64,000 bases of DNA from Lewinellaceae bacterium (GCA_016719605.1 JADJYW010000001.1:558001-622000), one strand, 5' to 3'. Numbered from the stretch's first letter, positions 8,438 to 17,615 are shown. The notes: generated by a model from the sequence alone, not told the origin. Numbers and translations are program-made.

Positions 8438-9519
8438 TCCCGAACAAACTCCTTGAACACCTGCACATCCTGTTGGATGAGCCGGATATTGCCCTGCAGA
8501 CCACGCGTCATTTTTTTCATCTCCGCAATATGGCGTTCGATTTGAGCCAGCATTTGTTTGCGGTTGGGGTGGTACAGCATGGCATACAGGTTGCCGCTGC
8601 CTGCGGGGGATGCGAAGAAAAGTTCTTGCTCCAGTTCGCGCAACTGATTTTGAAGGCTTTGATTGAAATGCCGGAGTTGGGCCTTATCGAACTGGAGGAC
8701 GGCATTGTCGCGGCCCGACAACAGGGATAGTTGCAGTTCGAGTAAGAGCAGGTGATCGTTGGCTTCGTAGGCGGAGGTGACTTGTTTCATCACCTCGGTT
8801 TTTTCGGCGCGTAGTGTTTCGTCCGGTTCCCGGTCGGGGTGAAAATGCCGCACCAGGTCCATATAAATTTGTTTGGCGGTCTTTTTTACCGCCGCTTCGG
8901 CAGCCTGGCGTTTCTCTTCGGCGGCGAGCGCAGCATCGGATTTTTTGCGCTGCGCTTTTTTTTCCGCCCGTGCCCGCTCCTCTGCCTCGTACTCGGCTTG
9001 CCGGGCTGTTATTTTTTCTCGCATGGTAGCCGGATCGTCCAGGTCTTCCGGGTTCAGGTTCATGCCGTACATATTATTCATCATGTCGGCCGCCATGTTT
9101 TTCAGCAAGTTTTCATCTTCTTCCTGAATGTCCTGATAGCGCCGCCCGCTGCCCTCGTAGTGCTCATAGATCGCGTGCAGTTCGGCATCGTCGCCGTACA
9201 AGGAGGTTTCGAGCAACGGCTGGAGTTCTTCCAGCATGATTAGGGGAAACTTGTCCTTCATTTTTTTGGACAGTTTGGCCTGAAAAGGGCTGTGGTGCAG
9301 CGCCAGAATCCATTCTCTGGTAGCGGCTTTCGCTGTATTTTCAGCAGGAGCCACCCGTTCTTCTCCGATGCGGCGTAGCTCGAGGTCGGCTTCTTGAGCC
9401 TGCTCAATCTGTACGCGTACCGTTTTGATTTTGTTGACAAGTGTGTTGAACTGCTGCTGCTCTTTGCTCAGTTGCTTACCTGAAATTTTGTCGGAAGTCA
9501 GGATAATTTGTTTTGACAT
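8383..9519 (-). CDS. J-domain-like (DnaJ-type) protein with coiled coil
   Basis: This 378-residue cytoplasmic protein is mostly charged helices. Residues 175-215 form an Ala/Glu/Lys/Arg-rich coiled coil, followed by a J-domain core with HPD at 227-229 in IYMDLVRHFHPDREPDE and a later helix VTSAYEANDHLLLLELQL. HPD normally stimulates DnaK ATPase. There is no Gly/Phe or zinc-finger region, so this is a specialised J-protein, not DnaJ itself. It starts 45 bases from asnB's stop, so it may be the distal gene of an asnB transcript. Partner unknown. Confidence 0.7.
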   Translation of the reverse strand: MSKQIILTSDKISGKQLSKEQQQFNTLVNKIKTVRVQIEQAQEADLELRRIGEERVAPAENTAKAATREWILALHHSPFQAKLSKKMKDKFPLIMLEELQPLLETSLYGDDAELHAIYEHYEGSGRRYQDIQEEDENLLKNMAADMMNNMYGMNLNPEDLDDPATMREKITARQAEYEAEERARAEKKAQRKKSDAALAAEEKRQAAEAAVKKTAKQIYMDLVRHFHPDREPDETLRAEKTEVMKQVTSAYEANDHLLLLELQLSLLSGRDNAVLQFDKAQLRHFNQSLQNQLRELEQELFFASPAGSGNLYAMLYHPNRKQMLAQIERHIAEMKKMTRGLQGNIRLIQQDVQVFKEFVRDYELTDDGFDDFLPDFWK

Positions 9520-9564
9520 GGCGGGTAGAAAAATGAGCCGTAAAGTTAGAAAGGAACAGGATAT

Positions 9565-11238
9565 TTATGCTTCCAGGCCTTCTTTATGCACCGCCCGCAC
9601 GGCCCGCCCCGACGGGTCATTCAGGTTTTGGAATGCCTTGTCCCACGCAAGCGCCTCCGGGGTAGAGCAGGCGACAGAGGGTACCGACGGCACACAGGCC
9701 GCCGCCGCGTCGGAGGGGAAATGGTCGGCGAAAATGCTGCGGTAGTAGTATTCTTCCTTGCTCATGGGTGGGTGTACGGGGAATCGGAACCGGGCATTGG
9801 CGATCTCTTCGTCCGAAACGGCACCGGATGTCATGGCTTTCAGCGTATCAATCCAGCTGTAGCCTACGCCATCGGAGAACTGTTCCTTTTGGCGCCAGGC
9901 GATTTCCGGGGGCAGAATATCTTCAAAAGCCTTGCGCAGGATCCATTTTTCGATACGTCCGTTGACCGGGCGTTTGTCCTCCGGGTTGAGGCGCATGGCC
10001 ACATCCATGAATGCTTTGTCCAGAAACGGCACGCGCCCTTCCACGCCCCAGGCCGCGAGGGATTTGTTGGCCCGCAGGCAATCGTACAGGTGGAGTTTGC
10101 TCAGTTTTCGTACGGTTTCTTCGTGAAACGACTGCGCATCGGGGGCTTTGTGAAAATAAAGATAGCCGCCGAACAACTCGTCAGCCCCTTCACCCGACAG
10201 CACCATTTTGATGCCCATGGATTTGATTACCCGCGCCATGAGGTACATGGGTGTGGAGGCGCGGATGGTGGTCACGTCGTATGTTTCCAGGTGGTAAACC
10301 ACGTCGCGGATAGCATCGAGGCCCTCCTGGATAGTGAAGTGAATTTCGTGGTGGATGGTCTTGAGGAAATCAGCCATTTTACGGGCCGCCGCCAGGTCGG
10401 GCGAGTCCTTCAGCCCAACGGCAAACGAGTGCAGTTGCGGCCACCAGGCTTCGCTGATGCTGCCCGTTTCGATGCGCCGAGGCGCGTATTTCTTGGCGAT
10501 GGCTGCGATGATGGACGAATCCAGTCCGCCGGAAAGCAACACACCGTATGGCACGTCCGACATCAACTGCCGCTCCACGGCATGTTCGAGGGCATTGCGG
10601 AGCGTTTCCACATCGGAGATATTGTTGCGGACAGCCTCAAACGAGACCCATTCGCGGGAATACCACGGCTGTGGCTCCATGCCATCGGGACTGTACAGGA
10701 AGTGGCCGGGCGGGAACTCCCGGATTTGTTTGCAGATACCTTCCAGTGCTTTGAGTTCGGAAGCGACGTAAAAATTGCCGTGCTGATCCCAGCCCATATA
10801 GAGGGGGATGATACCGATATGGTCGCGCGCGATCAGGTAAGCGTTGGACTCCATGTCGTACAGCGCGAAGGCAAAAATGCCGTTCAGTTCTTCGAGAAAA
10901 TCCTTGCCTTTTTCGCGGTACAGCGAGAGAATGACCTCGCAATCGGACTCGGTTTGGTACGCGTACCTGCCCTCAAACTGTTTGCGGATGCTGCGGTGGT
11001 TGTAGATTTCGCCGTTCACGGCCAGCACGACCTTGCGATCCTGCGTGAACAGCGGCTGTCCGCCCGATGCGGGGTCAACAATAGCCAGCCGCTCGTGCGA
11101 AAGAATGGCCCGTTCGCAGGAAAAGACACCGCTCCAGTCCGGGCCGCGATGCCGCAGTTTTTTTGACATGGCGAGCACCTGCTCGCGCAAAAGGCCGCTG
11201 TTGTCGTTCGACCCAAATAGTCCGATGAACCCACACAT
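9565..11238 (-). CDS. asnB: Asparagine synthase B, glutamine-hydrolysing
   Basis: This 557-residue enzyme makes asparagine from aspartate, ATP and glutamine. The N-terminal class II glutaminase begins MCGFIG with nucleophile Cys2 and has RHRGPD and VNGEIYNH; the synthetase domain has the PP-loop SGGLDSS at 236-242 and SGEGADELFGGY. Length matches E. coli AsnB (about 554). A TACCTTTG box lies about 40 bases upstream. Confidence 0.95.
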   Translation of the reverse strand: MCGFIGLFGSNDNSGLLREQVLAMSKKLRHRGPDWSGVFSCERAILSHERLAIVDPASGGQPLFTQDRKVVLAVNGEIYNHRSIRKQFEGRYAYQTESDCEVILSLYREKGKDFLEELNGIFAFALYDMESNAYLIARDHIGIIPLYMGWDQHGNFYVASELKALEGICKQIREFPPGHFLYSPDGMEPQPWYSREWVSFEAVRNNISDVETLRNALEHAVERQLMSDVPYGVLLSGGLDSSIIAAIAKKYAPRRIETGSISEAWWPQLHSFAVGLKDSPDLAAARKMADFLKTIHHEIHFTIQEGLDAIRDVVYHLETYDVTTIRASTPMYLMARVIKSMGIKMVLSGEGADELFGGYLYFHKAPDAQSFHEETVRKLSKLHLYDCLRANKSLAAWGVEGRVPFLDKAFMDVAMRLNPEDKRPVNGRIEKWILRKAFEDILPPEIAWRQKEQFSDGVGYSWIDTLKAMTSGAVSDEEIANARFRFPVHPPMSKEEYYYRSIFADHFPSDAAAACVPSVPSVACSTPEALAWDKAFQNLNDPSGRAVRAVHKEGLEA

Positions 11239-11277
11239 AGGATTTGTTTGTGTTTAGAATGATGCAAATAAGGGGGC

Positions 11278-11285
11278 CAAAGGTA
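11278..11285 (-). promoter_or_regulatory. Candidate -7 box (TACCTTTG) for asnB
   Basis: On the minus strand TACCTTTG fits the Bacteroidota TAnnTTTG box and lies 39 bases before the asnB ATG. No convincing -33 TTG was found. Confidence 0.45.
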
Positions 11286-11330
11286 TCGAATGGACTGCTG
11301 TGGCGGAGCATCATCCGCCCAAAAACAAAA

Positions 11331-11393
11331 CAGGATTGGTTTTCAGGATGTGCGGGAAGTGTTCATTCCCATAAATCCTGAAAACCAATCCTG
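11331..11393 (-). terminator. Terminator-like hairpin downstream of the Hcp-like gene
   Basis: Perfect 19-bp arms (11331-11349 and 11375-11393) flank a 25-base loop that has its own small GGGAA/TTCCC stem. On the minus strand the stem is followed by a T-rich tail (TTTTGTTTTT), fitting intrinsic termination of the Hcp-like gene, which stops at 11417. Confidence 0.7.
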
Positions 11394-11416
11394 AACTTGC
11401 CTGGAAGAATCCCGTG

Positions 11417-12004
11417 CTATTTTCCTGCAAATTTCCGGAGCACCGACTCTGGTGTTTGGCCGGCCCCGAGGTTTTTGGTTTTGCCCGAAGCATCAGTCCA
11501 GCTGTATGTGATTTTGGTGAAATTGAGGCTGAACGACTCTGTAGGCACCGGGTCGCCGGCGTTGTTTTGTGCGCTGAAACTGGAAATCAGAACATTTTCA
11601 AGTTCGTATGTGAGATATTCGTGTTGTTCCTTACCGGCTTTGCGTACGAACAGGACGGCTTTTTTGAAGTGCTTTCCTGTTGCGACGGCTTCCTGCAATT
11701 TGGGTGTGGAATGGTCGGTACTTGGGATCATGCTGATGTCGTGTACGCTGACTTTGCCGGCGCCGCCACCGCCACCGCCGGCCCGGGCAGGAGACGGGGT
11801 GGGCGTACCCCAGGCAACGGATTCGATTTCGATCCAGCATTTCCGGCAATCCTTGCCATCAGACTCGCCGTCAACGCCTTCAATTTTGAGGAAGTAGTCT
11901 ACTGCGGCGGTCTGCGGTTTGGTTGGGCCTGCGATTTTTTGTGCTTGCGCGGCAAACGGGATGGCTACAAAAGCCATAAAAGCGGCGATCAGTACATTTT
12001 TCAT
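11417..12004 (-). CDS. Hcp-like protein with Sec signal peptide
   Basis: This 195-residue protein has the Hcp/T6SS tube-protein pattern: DYFLKIEGVDGES, IEIESVAWG, VSVHDISMIPSTDHSTPKLQEA, FKKAVLFVRK, LENVLISSFS and FSLNFTKITYSW. Unlike canonical cytoplasmic Hcp, it starts with a clear signal peptide (MKNVLIAAFMAFVAIPFAAQAQ). It also has a DCRKC motif and a poly-Gly insert near the N-terminal half. I chose ATG 12004; an upstream in-frame ATG at 12058 would bury the signal peptide. No T6SS or contractile-injection genes are nearby, so it is probably an exported Hcp-fold protein, not a secretion tube. Role unknown. Confidence 0.75.
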   Translation of the reverse strand: MKNVLIAAFMAFVAIPFAAQAQKIAGPTKPQTAAVDYFLKIEGVDGESDGKDCRKCWIEIESVAWGTPTPSPARAGGGGGGAGKVSVHDISMIPSTDHSTPKLQEAVATGKHFKKAVLFVRKAGKEQHEYLTYELENVLISSFSAQNNAGDPVPTESFSLNFTKITYSWTDASGKTKNLGAGQTPESVLRKFAGK

Positions 12005-12240
12005 AACGTTGCTTGTGTGTGAAGGGTGAAGGTTTGTTTTCCTTTTTTGATAGGACAAAGGTCAGGGGCCGGAGCAGCGGAGATGGTCAAGGTTTTTATA
12101 AAAAGAGTCAAAAAGGGTAAAAACGAAGGGTTTTATTCCCGTTCGGTGTTATTTGGGCGCTTCAAGCGGCTTTTCGTCGAAGGCGATACCCGTTTCTCCG
12201 ATGTATTTTGCCAGTTTTGAGTTCAAATTCACTTCGCAAC

Positions 12241-14349
12241 ATGACAAAATACACACGTTTGCTGCTGAGCTTCCTGCTTGGCGCCACCACTTTAGCCACT
12301 GCCCAGTTGCAGTACCCTGTCACCCGCACCACCAACCAGGTGGACGAATATTTTGGTAAACAAGTAGCCGATCCGTACCGCTGGCTCGAAGACGACAATG
12401 CTCCCGAGACCATGGAATGGGTGCAGGCGCAAAACGCCGTTACGTTTGGTTACCTGGAAACCATCCCGCACCGTCCGCAGTGGGTGGCTGCGCTGGAGAA
12501 AGTGATCAACTACCCGCGCTACTCCGCGCCGACGCTCAAAGGCGAATGGGTATATTTTTACAAAAACGACGGCCTGCAAAACCAGTCTGTTCTGTACCGC
12601 CAAAAAGGCTTCGATGGTGCGCCCGAGGTAGTTATTGATCCCAACCAGCTTTCCACCGACGGCACTACGCGCCTCACGGTGTTCAACCTGTCCAAAGACG
12701 GCCGGTACGCCGGGTATGGCCTTTCCAAGTCGGGTTCCGACTGGCAGGAGTACTATGTGATGGATATGGCCACCAAACAGACGCTGTCCGATAAATTAGA
12801 TTGGGTGAAGGTGTCCGGTCTGTCGTGGCGTGCCGACGGGTTTTACTACAGCCGCTATCCGGCGCCGGCGGGGTCGGAGTTTTCGGCCAAAAACGAAAAC
12901 CATCAGGTGTGGTACCACCGCGTAGGCACACCACAGAGTGCCGACCAACTGGTGTATGAAGACCCGGCTAATCCGCAGCGGTTCCACTTCGTGAGCACCG
13001 ATGACGACGAGCGCTTTGCGTTTCTCAGCATCAGCGACCGTGGCAAAGGCACACAGGGCAATGCGCTCCTGTTCATGGACCTGGGTCGGGGCGACAAGGC
13101 ATTCCGGCCTATTGTGGCCGAGCCGGGGGAGTTTGTTTACCGTTCGGTTGAGGTCATCGGCGACGATATTCTGGTGATGACCAACGAGGATGCGAAGAAC
13201 TACAAGTTGCGGCTGTTCAGCACCAAAACGGGTGCATGGAAAAACTTTGTGGAAGAAAAACCGGAGCCGCTTAGCAGTGTGTCGTCGGGTGGCGGCAAAC
13301 TTTTCCTGACCTACATGAAAGATGTCACCTCGCGAGTGTACTCGTATGATTTTGCGGGCAAAATGGAGCGGGAGATTGTACTGCCCGGTCCGGGTTCTGC
13401 CGGCGGGTTTGGCGGCGAGAAAAAGGACAAATTTGTGTTTTACACCTTTACTTCTTTCAACTACCCGCCCACGATTTTCCGGTACGACATTGCCACGCGC
13501 ACCTCTACAGTTTTCCGCAAGCCGGAAGTTGCCTTCGATCCGGAGTCGGTGGTGGTTGAGCAGGTTTTTTACCCCGGTAAAGACGGCACACGCGTGCCCA
13601 TGTTTTTGGTGTACAAAAAAGGCCTGCCGCGCAACGGGCAGAATCCGACCATGCTGTACGCGTATGGCGGGTTCAATGTCAGCACCAATCCGGGTTTCAA
13701 CGCCATGTTGCTTCCGTTTCTGGAGCAGGGTGGGGTGTACGCATCGGCCAATATCCGGGGCGGTAGCGAATATGGCGAGCAATGGCACGAGGCCGGCATG
13801 CGCCTGAAAAAACAAAACGTGTACGACGATTTTATCGCGGCTGCCGAGTACCTCATCCGGGAAAAATACACATCTAAAGAAAAACTGGCTATCCGCGGCG
13901 GCTCCAACGGCGGCTTGCTCGTAGGCGCTGTGATGAACCAGCGCCCCGATTTATGCCGGGTGGCTTTCCCGCAGGTGGGTGTGATGGATATGCTGCGTTT
14001 CCATAAGTTTACCATCGGCTGGAACTGGATACCCGAGTACGGCTCCAGCGAGCAAAGCAAGGAGGACTTCGAAAACCTGTATGGCTACTCGCCCCTGCAC
14101 AATATCCGGGAAACGGCTTACCCGGCTACGATGGTCACGACGGCGGACCACGATGACCGGGTAGTGCCCGCGCACTCCTTTAAATATGCGGCTGCTTTAC
14201 AGGCCAAAAACAAAGGGAGTTATCCTGCACTCATCCGGATCGAGACTAAATCGGGACACGGAGCCTCCAGTACCCGCAAGAACATCGAGTTGATGGCGGA
14301 TATCTATGCTTTTATGTTCCAGAATATGGGTTTGACGCCGGAGTTTTGA
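12241..14349 (+). CDS. Prolyl oligopeptidase, family S9A, exported
   Basis: This 702-residue serine peptidase cleaves short peptides after proline. It has a signal peptide (MTKYTRLLLSFLLGATTLATAQ), the N-terminal S9 segment YPVTRTTNQVDEYFGKQVADPYRWLED, a seven-bladed propeller region, and an alpha/beta-hydrolase domain with catalytic Ser555 (GGSNGG), Asp638 (DHDDRVVP) and His673 (SGHGAS). ATG 12241 fits the signal peptide; a GTG- or ATG-like earlier start is not needed. It is probably periplasmic, and is divergent from the Hcp-like gene. Confidence 0.93.
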   Translation: MTKYTRLLLSFLLGATTLATAQLQYPVTRTTNQVDEYFGKQVADPYRWLEDDNAPETMEWVQAQNAVTFGYLETIPHRPQWVAALEKVINYPRYSAPTLKGEWVYFYKNDGLQNQSVLYRQKGFDGAPEVVIDPNQLSTDGTTRLTVFNLSKDGRYAGYGLSKSGSDWQEYYVMDMATKQTLSDKLDWVKVSGLSWRADGFYYSRYPAPAGSEFSAKNENHQVWYHRVGTPQSADQLVYEDPANPQRFHFVSTDDDERFAFLSISDRGKGTQGNALLFMDLGRGDKAFRPIVAEPGEFVYRSVEVIGDDILVMTNEDAKNYKLRLFSTKTGAWKNFVEEKPEPLSSVSSGGGKLFLTYMKDVTSRVYSYDFAGKMEREIVLPGPGSAGGFGGEKKDKFVFYTFTSFNYPPTIFRYDIATRTSTVFRKPEVAFDPESVVVEQVFYPGKDGTRVPMFLVYKKGLPRNGQNPTMLYAYGGFNVSTNPGFNAMLLPFLEQGGVYASANIRGGSEYGEQWHEAGMRLKKQNVYDDFIAAAEYLIREKYTSKEKLAIRGGSNGGLLVGAVMNQRPDLCRVAFPQVGVMDMLRFHKFTIGWNWIPEYGSSEQSKEDFENLYGYSPLHNIRETAYPATMVTTADHDDRVVPAHSFKYAAALQAKNKGSYPALIRIETKSGHGASSTRKNIELMADIYAFMFQNMGLTPEF

Positions 14350-14388
14350 TTGAGGGAAGTATTCGGTGTTTTTTTTAATTTCCTTTTG

Positions 14389-14459
14389 TCGCAGCAGCAC
14401 GAAGACAGGAAAGACAACCTTCTGAATATCAGGTCATTTTTGTCTTTTTGCTGCTGCGA
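14389..14459. repeat. Inverted repeat downstream of prolyl oligopeptidase
   Basis: TCGCAGCAGCA at 14389-14399 pairs perfectly with TGCTGCTGCGA at 14449-14459. An inner AAAGACA/TGTCTTT pair extends the stem. It may serve as terminator for the upstream peptidase and isolate the ribosomal promoter. Confidence 0.55.
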
Positions 14460-14513
14460 TAAGGGGGAAAACATATTCGATTGGAACTTTTTTAAAAAAA
14501 CTTTTAAACCCCC

Positions 14514-14546
14514 TTTGGAAATCCCGTAACCCTGTGCGTACCTTTG
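14514..14546 (+). promoter_or_regulatory. Main promoter of the S10-spc-alpha supercluster
   Basis: TTTG at 14514-14517 and TACCTTTG at 14539-14546 are 21 bases apart, a close match to the Bacteroidota consensus. An A/T-rich tract (14489-14506) lies just upstream and could act as an UP-like element. rpsJ starts at 14632, leaving a leader of about 80 bases. Confidence 0.75.
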
Positions 14547-14631
14547 CAGCCGCTTTTAGGAAAAGGTGTTCAAAATTAGATTTTGTCATCCAGGAAGCGT
14601 TTCATTTCAGAGACACAATATTCATAAGGTA

Positions 14632-14940
14632 ATGAATCAGAAAATTCGCATTAAACTCCGGTCTTACGACTACAACTTGGTGGACAAGTCCACCGAGAAG
14701 ATCGTCAAGACTGTGCGTGCGAGTGGGGCCGTTGTTACGGGGCCGATTCCGCTGCCAACTGAGAAAGAAATTTTCACCGTGCTGCGCTCGCCGCACGTGA
14801 ACAAGAAAGCTCGGGAGCAGTTCCAATTGCGCACCCACAAGCGCCTGATTGAGATTTACACACCGACGCAAAAAACGGTGGATGCTCTTTCGAAACTCGA
14901 GCTTCCAAGCGGTGTTGACATTCAGGTCAAGCTCACCTAA
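14632..14940 (+). CDS. rpsJ: Small ribosomal subunit protein uS10
   Basis: This 102-residue protein begins MNQKIRIKLRSYDYNLVD and has the S10 signature GPIPLPTEKEIFTVLRSPHVNKKAREQF. It binds 16S rRNA in the 30S head and, with NusB, acts in antitermination. ATG 14632 matches the family start; an upstream in-frame ATG at 14566 would add 22 non-conserved residues. It is the first gene of the ribosomal supercluster. Confidence 0.97.
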   Translation: MNQKIRIKLRSYDYNLVDKSTEKIVKTVRASGAVVTGPIPLPTEKEIFTVLRSPHVNKKAREQFQLRTHKRLIEIYTPTQKTVDALSKLELPSGVDIQVKLT

Positions 14941-15024
14941 TTCGCAAATTTTCGGATTCAAGGCGGTTGTTTCCGGCTTGCTTCAAAGTGTTCCCGATTG
15001 ATGCGGGATTAACTGATGCAGTCG

Positions 15025-15058
15025 AAAGCGGTTCCGATCAAACGGAAGGTCGCTTTTT
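15025..15058 (+). promoter_or_regulatory. Attenuator-like hairpin between rpsJ and rplC
   Basis: AAAGCG (15025-15030) and TTCCG (15032-15036) can pair with CGGAA (15043-15047) and CGCTTT (15051-15056), followed by a run of T. This resembles an intrinsic terminator within the operon, inside the unusually long 199-base rpsJ-rplC gap. It could tune expression downstream of S10; regulatory action is inferred from structure only. Confidence 0.5.
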
Positions 15059-15139
15059 GTTATTTCCCGCACAGCATCTTGTTCCGAAGTATTCAATAGT
15101 AAAATCACCAATCGTTCAACTACAAAACATAGAACTACC

Positions 15140-15759
15140 GTGAACGGTCTGATTGGCAAAAAAATAGGCATGACCAGCATCTACGACAAGACCGGCAAAA
15201 ATGTCGCTTGTACGATCATCGAAGCTGGCCCATGCGTTGTCACGCAAGTGCTCGACGAAAATGCGGATGGCTATTCGGCCCTCCAGTTGGCTTACGGCGA
15301 ACGTAAGGCCTCCAAAACTCCCAAGGCTTTGGCCGGTCACTTTGAAAAGGCAGGTACAGAGCCCAAGCGGCAAGTCCTTGAATTTCGGGACATGGGGCTT
15401 TCCAAATCGCTGGGTGATGTCATCACCGTCGAAGAAGTCTTTCAGGAAGGCGACAAAGTCAGCATTGTTGGCACGACGAAAGGCAAAGGTTTCCAGGGGT
15501 TGTCAAACGCCACGGTTTCGGCGGCGTGATGCAACAAACCCACGGTCAGCACAACCGTCTGCGCGCCCCGGGTTCCCTGGGTAACTCCTCCTTCGCTGCC
15601 AAAGTAATGAAAGGCATGCGCATGGCCGGCCAGATGGGCAACAAACGTGTGAAAGTGCGTCGTTTGCAAGTGCTCAAAGTATTCCCCGATCAAAATATCA
15701 TTTTGGTCAAAGGGGCTGTACCCGGTCACAAAGGGGCTTACGTCGTAATTGAAAAATAG
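15140..15759 (+). CDS. rplC: Large ribosomal subunit protein uL3 (frameshift in the given sequence)
   Basis: L3 is an early 23S rRNA-binding assembly protein. It begins with GTG (MNGLIGKKIGMTSIYDKTGK) and reads to KGKGFQG, where the frame is lost and stops at 15529. The rest (VMQQTHGQHNRLRAPGSLGNSS to VVIEK) continues in another frame to 15759. Adding one G to the GGGG run at 15496-15499 restores CAG GGG GTT GTC AAA CGC CAC and one 206-residue protein. Since L3 is essential and the downstream part is fully conserved, a base-call error is much more likely than inactivation. Confidence 0.93.
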
Positions 15760-15792
15760 GATACCTGACGTTTCTAAATCTGGTTCTGAAAT

Positions 15793-16419
15793 ATGAAACT
15801 CGAAGTATATAATATCAAAGGCGAAACCACGGGTCGCTCGGTTGAACTTCCCGATGAGGTGTTCAGCATTGAACCGCACGAGCATAGTGTATGGCTCGAT
15901 GTGAAGCGCTATCTGAACGCACAGCGTCAGGGTACGCACAAGTCCAAAGAGCGTAGCGAGATGAGCGGTTCTACCCGCAAACTCCATCGCCAGAAAGGCA
16001 CCGGGGGCTCTCGTAAAGGTGACATTAACAACCCGTTGTATCGGGGTGGTGGTCGCGTTTTCGGTCCGCGTCCGCGCAATTACGACATCCAGGTGAATGC
16101 CAAGGTCAAACGGCTGGCTCGCCGGAGCGCACTGTCGGCTAAAGCACTGGCAGGCAACCTCATTGTGGTAGAAGATTTCTCCTTTGAGCAGCCGCAAACC
16201 AAGGCTTTCAAGGCCATTTTGCAGGCACTCCATGTGATGGACAAAAAGCCCCTGACGGTACTCAGCAGCTACGACAAGACGCTGTACATGTCTTGCCGCA
16301 ATTTGCCCAAGACCGACATTGCACCCGCTCAGGACCTGAATACCTATCGAATCATGCGTGCCGGCACATTGGTTATTGCCGAAAGCGCCATTGAGAAAAT
16401 TAAAGAAGTCTGCGAATAA
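15793..16419 (+). CDS. rplD: Large ribosomal subunit protein uL4
   Basis: This 208-residue L4 has the conserved loop QGTHKSKERSEMSGSTRK...KGTGGSRKGD and FGPRPRNYDIQVNAKVKRLARRSALS. The extended loop lines the exit tunnel. In E. coli L4 also represses the S10 operon; whether that holds here is unknown. It lies one base before rplW. Confidence 0.96.
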   Translation: MKLEVYNIKGETTGRSVELPDEVFSIEPHEHSVWLDVKRYLNAQRQGTHKSKERSEMSGSTRKLHRQKGTGGSRKGDINNPLYRGGGRVFGPRPRNYDIQVNAKVKRLARRSALSAKALAGNLIVVEDFSFEQPQTKAFKAILQALHVMDKKPLTVLSSYDKTLYMSCRNLPKTDIAPAQDLNTYRIMRAGTLVIAESAIEKIKEVCE

Positions 16420-16420
16420 A

Positions 16421-16717
16421 ATGGCTAAGCAAATCTTGATCAAGCCGCTCATCACGGAAAAAACGACCCGCCTTGCGGACAAGCGTAACACCTATGTGTT
16501 TGTGGTGAACAGAGACTCGAATAAAATCGAGATCAAAAACGCGATCGAAAAACTGTACAATGTCGGCGTGGATAATGTGAACACGGCGGTGATGCCGGGC
16601 AAACCCAAATCGCGGAATACCAAAACGACGGTCGTTCGCGGGATGAAAGCCTCGTACAAAAAAGCCTTCGTGACGCTCACCCCGGGTGAACGCATTGATA
16701 TTTTTGGAGAAGAATAA
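16421..16717 (+). CDS. rplW: Large ribosomal subunit protein uL23
   Basis: This 98-residue protein starts MAKQILIKPLITEKTTRL and has YVFVVNRDSNKIEIKNAIEKLY, typical of L23, the protein at the tunnel exit that docks trigger factor and SRP. ATG 16421, one base after rplD's stop, is the family start. Confidence 0.96.
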   Translation: MAKQILIKPLITEKTTRLADKRNTYVFVVNRDSNKIEIKNAIEKLYNVGVDNVNTAVMPGKPKSRNTKTTVVRGMKASYKKAFVTLTPGERIDIFGEE

Positions 16718-16730
16718 ACCTTGAGTTGAA

Positions 16731-17567
16731 ATGGCAGTAAAAAAATTCAACCCGCTCACACCAGGCTTGCGTTTTCGCATCGCGGTTACAAAATCCGAGT
16801 TGACGAAAGGCGTGGAGCCGGAAAAAGCGCTGCTGCTCACATTGGGCAGCACGGGAGGCCGCAATAGCGATGGCCACAGGACCATGCGCCATCGCGGTGG
16901 TGGTCACAAGCGTCGGTATCGCATCATTGACTTCAAACGGGATAAAGAAGGTGTAACGGCTACGGTTCAATCCATTCAGTACGACCCGTATCGCAGCGCT
17001 TACATCGCGCTCGTTGAATATACCGATGGAGAAAAGCGCTATATCCTCGCACCCAATGGCGTAGAAGTCGGTCAAGAAATCATTTCCGGACGTGGTGTTG
17101 CTCCTGAAAATGGCAACTGCTTGTATCTGGCTGAAGTACCCCTTGGTGCTTTCATCCATAACCTCGAAATCCGTCCGGGAGCAGGTGGTGCTTTGGTACG
17201 CAGTGCCGGTTCTTCGGCTCTGATGATGGGACGCGAAGATCGTTATGCGGTTGTGCGCATGCCTTCCGGTGAGGTTCGTCGTATCCTGTTGACCTGCAAG
17301 GCGACGATGGGCACGGTGAGCAATTCCGACCATAACCTTGAAATCATGGGTAAAGCAGGTCGGAACCGCTGGAAAGGTCGCCGCCCGCGTACCCGCCCCG
17401 TGGCAATGAACCCTGTGGATCACCCGATGGGTGGTGGTGAAGGTCGTGCATCCGGTGGACACCCGCGTAGCCGCAAGGGCCTGAAGGCTAAAGGTGCAAA
17501 AACGCGCAGTCGTACCAAAAAGTCTAATGCTTTGATTATCAGCCGCCGCAAGGGGTCATCAAAATAA
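16731..17567 (+). CDS. rplB: Large ribosomal subunit protein uL2
   Basis: This 278-residue L2 is needed for subunit association and peptidyl transfer. It has GRNSDGHRTMRHRGGGHKRRYR and the C-terminal VAMNPVDHPMGGGEGRASGGHPRS, including the His near the catalytic centre. Normal length and position. Confidence 0.97.
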   Translation: MAVKKFNPLTPGLRFRIAVTKSELTKGVEPEKALLLTLGSTGGRNSDGHRTMRHRGGGHKRRYRIIDFKRDKEGVTATVQSIQYDPYRSAYIALVEYTDGEKRYILAPNGVEVGQEIISGRGVAPENGNCLYLAEVPLGAFIHNLEIRPGAGGALVRSAGSSALMMGREDRYAVVRMPSGEVRRILLTCKATMGTVSNSDHNLEIMGKAGRNRWKGRRPRTRPVAMNPVDHPMGGGEGRASGGHPRSRKGLKAKGAKTRSRTKKSNALIISRRKGSSK

Positions 17568-17615
17568 ACATGTTCTGATTTTTGAGCCATTCTGTTCACT
17601 TGAAACAGAAACAAA

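Noticed and set aside
9586..11166. 526-residue plus-strand open frame
   Set aside because: Shadow of asnB, whose catalytic motifs are complete.
11417..12004. Evidence for a type VI secretion system
   Set aside because: Only one Hcp-like gene is present, with a Sec signal; no sheath, baseplate or ClpV genes are in the window.
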